Assembly (NCBI GenBank): GCA_004794785.1
Contig: SJOL01008723.1
Coordinates: 542,126 to 606,125 of the forward strand
Direction of reading: 5' to 3'
Source: Opisthorchis felineus
Lineage: Eukaryota > Platyhelminthes > Trematoda > Opisthorchiida > Opisthorchiidae
DNA length: 64,000 nucleotides
The notes under the pieces were generated by a model, which was not told the DNA's origin, ran no database searches, and saw only the letters and a program-made list of their open reading frames with translations. This document shows, piece after piece, positions 60,435 to 64,000 of the stretch. Every line of letters begins with the position of its first letter. The first letter of the stretch is position 1. The position numbers and the translations under genes are program-made.

Positions 60435-60720
60435 TCATTCAACTAACTTGGTTTTAAAGGGGGGTTTAGGCAAATCCCAACTTAATCTCTCGTTCATGAC
60501 ATTTTCCAACCAGAGTGCTGCATAAAGGCCACCATTTGTTTTATTTTGGTACAAAATTCGAGATGTCTTAGTATGTTTTCTTGAGAAATCACAACTCAGC
60601 TTGTTGAAAAATTTTTCGTAGCTCGCGATCGGCTTTGCCATGCTTGGAGCTCATTAGGTAGACGCTATTTTTAAGCTTATTCTAGTCTACTTGAACCTAC
60701 TTGTATGCAGTTTATGAAGT
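60435..60720 (-). repeat. Hammerhead-associated repeat, minus-strand copy
   Basis: On the minus strand the order is GGTTCAAGTAGACTAG, GCGTCTACCTAATGAGCTCC (core mutated), TTTTTCAACAAG, ATTTTGTACCAA, then ATGAACGAGAGATTAAG and AAAACCAAGTTAGTTGAA. This is the family block order. The ribozyme core reads CTAATGA and CAAAGC, so it is dead. Confidence 0.65.
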
Positions 60721-60779
60721 ACAATCCTATAAAAAATCTCCTAAAAAATAAATTTAGTTTGATTTCAACGGACTCCCGT

Positions 60780-60950
60780 GAAGGCAACATTCGCTTAAAA
60801 ATGAGTGCACTTCTTGAATGAAGCTGACGGAAACTTGGGGATTGCGCTTACCTGGTGAGCCTCAAATAAAAAAACTGGTTATGCGCTATCAACGGGTTTT
60901 CAGAGGCTTTATGAACAATATTTCTTTCGGATAAATACTTTAAGTGTGAA
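60780..60950 (+). repeat. Hammerhead-associated repeat, plus-strand copy
   Basis: GCTGACGGAAACTTGGGGAT, then GCGCTTACCTGGTGAGCCTC and GGGTTTTCAGAGGCTTTATG, follow the 36.2-36.33 kb copy block by block. The core reads CTGGTGA and no GAAA follows, so it is inactive. It forms an inverted pair with the 60435-60720 copy. Confidence 0.6.
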
Positions 60951-63900
60951 CTGCAGAAGAACATTAATATATTTCAAAATTTGGTTTCAGTGCGCTTCTG
61001 TGCAGTCAGACTAATCAGCAATGCCACCGCTTCAAGGATCGGTGAGTGGCAAAAAACTCTTCTGTTTCTATAAAGTTGCACCGAATACACGTGATATCGC
61101 TCAGCATCACTGCATATTTCACCCGAAGGAAAAGTTAATGGAGAAACAACAGTTTTGAAACCCAGCTCACTAGATGGGCGTTCCTTTCATTTGCACTCAA
61201 TGTATGAATGACTTTAGGAATGAGGGAATCACTACGTTCTGAATCGCTTTGTAGTTCTCGGTGTTATCTTCCGATGGTCATTAGATATTAGGAGACAGAG
61301 AATGGCTCTGAAATTGCATTCTGTCAAAGGTTAGGTCTAGTCGTTTTTGGAAAGTCTTAAAAACGATTGACTGATTGGCTGTCTGATATGGTTTTGATTC
61401 CGTCACGACAACTGAGCAAGATTCCGGGTGGGTCAAGTTTTAGGGTGAATGAAAAACTCATCAATAAATCCTCTTTTACTGGGCAGCCTCTAGTTTTAAT
61501 TTTACGTCGGTTGCTGTGGCTAACTAAGTCCCACGGCCTAGGGTTAATAGTTCATAGAATCTGTCATTTACCTTGTTTCTGCCACTCCTTAGAAAAACTG
61601 AACAGCTATTTCGTTTCCTTTAATATGTACCCTTTTGTTAAAGCCACCTTATTTGTTATATTAATGATTGAGCTCCATAGAATGAACACACATCAGCTCC
61701 GACTGTATTTTGTTTTCTGTGGTATGTTCCAAACAGGTTTCCTCTCAGATTTTAACTATTTAGTAAACCCGACTGGTCCGACTGGGGTTCAGGAAACAGT
61801 TCCCTAAAACCTACCTTTCCCAGTGAAACAAACAGCCTAAGGCGGGAAAATACAACCATTCTCTTTTAAGCTTGCTTAGTTATCATTTGTATACACGTTT
61901 ATGCTCCTAATGTGTGCAAACCTGCCTTGAATTTCTGAATTAGTAGAAAACTTTAGTGTCAAAATAAAGCACTTGTTCATTCCTGATCTTCCTAAGACCT
62001 AGTGACTCAAAACTTGCTTGGCTTGAATGCTTTCCAAGAAGTACGGATGAGCCGTAAGATATAAAGTGTGATGTTGCGATCTAGAAAACATCTTGTATGT
62101 GAAGCCAGTCTATGCCAAAAAACGAGAAGCACTGCACAGCTGTTCAAGTCTTATTTGAAATCATCAGCATCTCACGAATCTCCAGGGTGCCTAGAACTCA
62201 TAACCGCCCTGGAAAGCTGCTGAATACAAAACTGCTTGGATAAGAGTGACTGATGAGTAGTGCTACTGACTCGCATCTACAAAGGATGTTGCGCGACTCA
62301 CTCATCAGTCGCGGAATTCACATCACATGATCACGTGTTGGTTGGCTGTGGGTGACGTCTTGGTTACATCCCTGTTTAAATCAACCCGACTGATGAGCCA
62401 GTACAGCGGAATTTTAAAAGCAAGAGCACTGCACGCCACAACTTTAGTAGTCCCCAACAAAACACAAAATGCTTGAAGAAGCCATATTAGGTATACCAGA
62501 CTGTTTGTTCACCTCCTTATAAAAACTGCAGTCACCTGTTACTCTACGCTGAGACGGTAACGATTAGGATTACATACATCTGTATTGACAACAACAGAGC
62601 GGGTCCTGCCTCGCTTTGATGAATTGTGTCTACGACCCACCCAGTTTGCCCAACTCAGTCCAGGATATGATAAAAAAATTTCTGTTCTAACGGTTCCAAT
62701 GGCTCGCATTTCTACGCACCTATGAACTGGCTCCTGTTACATCGCTCTAGTCTCTATAGAGAACCTACTTAAAGAGAGCCTTAAGTGCGCAAGACGATTG
62801 AATTTTATTTGTTCTGTTATGGCTTTCCTCGTTGCTCGCGCAGAATTGCATAGGTCTGATTGACTGAGTGCACAAAATATCTTTTTTTCGACTGCATGCG
62901 TACCTTCTCCGGCGCTCCGCCGTAAAATTGCAGCTATGAGGATCAATCGTCCGAATTATGCCGTTTAGCATTGATCTATTTTTTTTTATAGAGAACCAAA
63001 CTACCCACAAGGTTGTGGAAGCTTTTTGGTCAGGATATTAAGCTCCTGCTAGAAGATGCAAATGCTAGCGGAGAATGACGTCTTATCACCCAACCAACAA
63101 ACAATGAACTAGACCATCGTGAAACGTATCAAAATACTGATTCAAACAGGGTGCAGAATATCAGTAAATACATAAATAAGCAAATGGTCATACTGGGAGC
63201 TATGGAACTTACACGGGATTAAAAATACACAAATCGTACAGTTGGGCTCTTTTGGTGTGTCTATAGATGCAACAGCATCTTGCAAAGCTGCCCCAGATAG
63301 CTTTTTCAGGATATTAGATCAAACATGTTCATTTTTTTGCGCTACCTTAGGCAAAACTTAGATTAATAAAGGAGGACTGCTAACAGGTGGGTTATAAAAC
63401 CAGAGCCAGATTGTTTTTTTCCCACGGCGCTTCAGGGGGCAGGCGTAATACCTGGAAAAAACAAAAGGCCTCAGTAATTCCTAGAGTTGCAGAAGGAGAT
63501 GTTCATATACAGAACGAAGTAGGCAATATGCATGCGTGTGCTCCCTTTGTTTGGACAGACATTCTGTAACCACAGCACCTCATTAAATCTAACAAATTTA
63601 CAGCAAAACAAGTAAGGAAATTATTCACTTCGGAATTCAGCACTGAGCAGTCAGCGTTGCGCGATAGTTACAGGAGGGTATTAGTATTTTTACCACCCAA
63701 AACAGTTGCGTGTTCCATTCTCTGTGAATGCCGAATCTCGCGCTCTTATTGCCGGTCATTTATGCGGCTTTTTTCGTGATAAACGACCAATGTCAATGAT
63801 TCATAAGGATTCGAAAATTAGTAGTGAAATCCTATACGTTAGTTGTTTGTGTAAAGCTGTCTGAAGTCGGAAGCTCAGTCGTACAAACATCTTCATTATT

Positions 63901-64000
63901 AGTTGGGTTCATCAGAGGTCCATACGATATGAATGAAATCCTGAAACTGTTATCAAAACAATTACATGTCTACACACTCAATAAGAACGACTGTTTTTGC
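60951..64000. other. No supported gene
   Basis: One 146-codon open frame (listed separately) and otherwise short frames without domains. No repeat I could match elsewhere in the window. Confidence 0.4.
61367..61807 (+). other. Unassigned 146-codon open frame
   Basis: This plus-strand frame contains several hydrophobic runs (LVLILRRLLWL, VKATLFVILMIEL) and ends GPTGVQETVP. No family recognised. Hydrophobic codons are common in AT-rich noncoding DNA, so this may be chance. Confidence 0.15.

Noticed and set aside
1..64000. CRISPR arrays, bacterial operons, ribosomal RNA genes
   Set aside because: No regularly spaced direct repeats, no densely packed genes with ribosome binding sites, and no rRNA-like conserved stretches. 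The window is clearly eukaryotic.

Overview
The window reads as a gene-poor, repeat-rich eukaryotic contig with one 584-base N gap. It has large introns, decayed non-LTR and Penelope-like retroelements, and a dispersed repeat of about 300 bp that carries hammerhead-ribozyme motifs. That mix, and the resemblance of the repeat to the schistosome hammerhead satellite/SINE-like family (Sm-alpha), points to a flatworm, most likely a trematode. This is inference; nothing in the window names the species.

The one gene I recognise is a nidogen-like basement-membrane gene on the minus strand. A signal-peptide exon at 45.24-45.02 kb probably starts it. Exons of a NIDO domain lie at 24.48-19.41 kb, an EGF-like exon at 13.46-13.14 kb, a large G2F (nidogen G2) exon at 9.00-8.18 kb, and another EGF-like exon at 5.82-5.71 kb. 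A less certain 3' part follows at 5.45-4.74 kb, with an AATAAA signal at 4.66 kb. From 24.48 kb to 5.71 kb I placed the splice sites by eye and every chosen junction keeps the reading phase, which is the main support for the model. At least one NIDO exon between 45.0 and 24.5 kb was not found. The last part contains a reading-frame break and could end in either of two frames.

The introns are full of mobile-element remains. A decayed LINE (endonuclease plus reverse transcriptase) lies at 17.6-15.2 kb, and the 3' end of a Penelope-like element with a hammerhead-like motif at 6.8-6.07 kb. An antisense LINE 3' end is at 25.2-25.67 kb. Hammerhead-bearing repeats lie near 1, 36, 42, 49 and 60 kb. 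The copy at 41.86-41.82 kb keeps the full catalytic core.

Inside the long first intron of the proposed nidogen gene, on the same strand, are exons of an unrecognised gene ending at 30.36 kb (two exons in matching phase, stop, AATAAA), and two further candidate exons at 29.0-28.1 kb. From 45.3 kb to the right end I found no gene I can support, only repeats and unassigned open frames.
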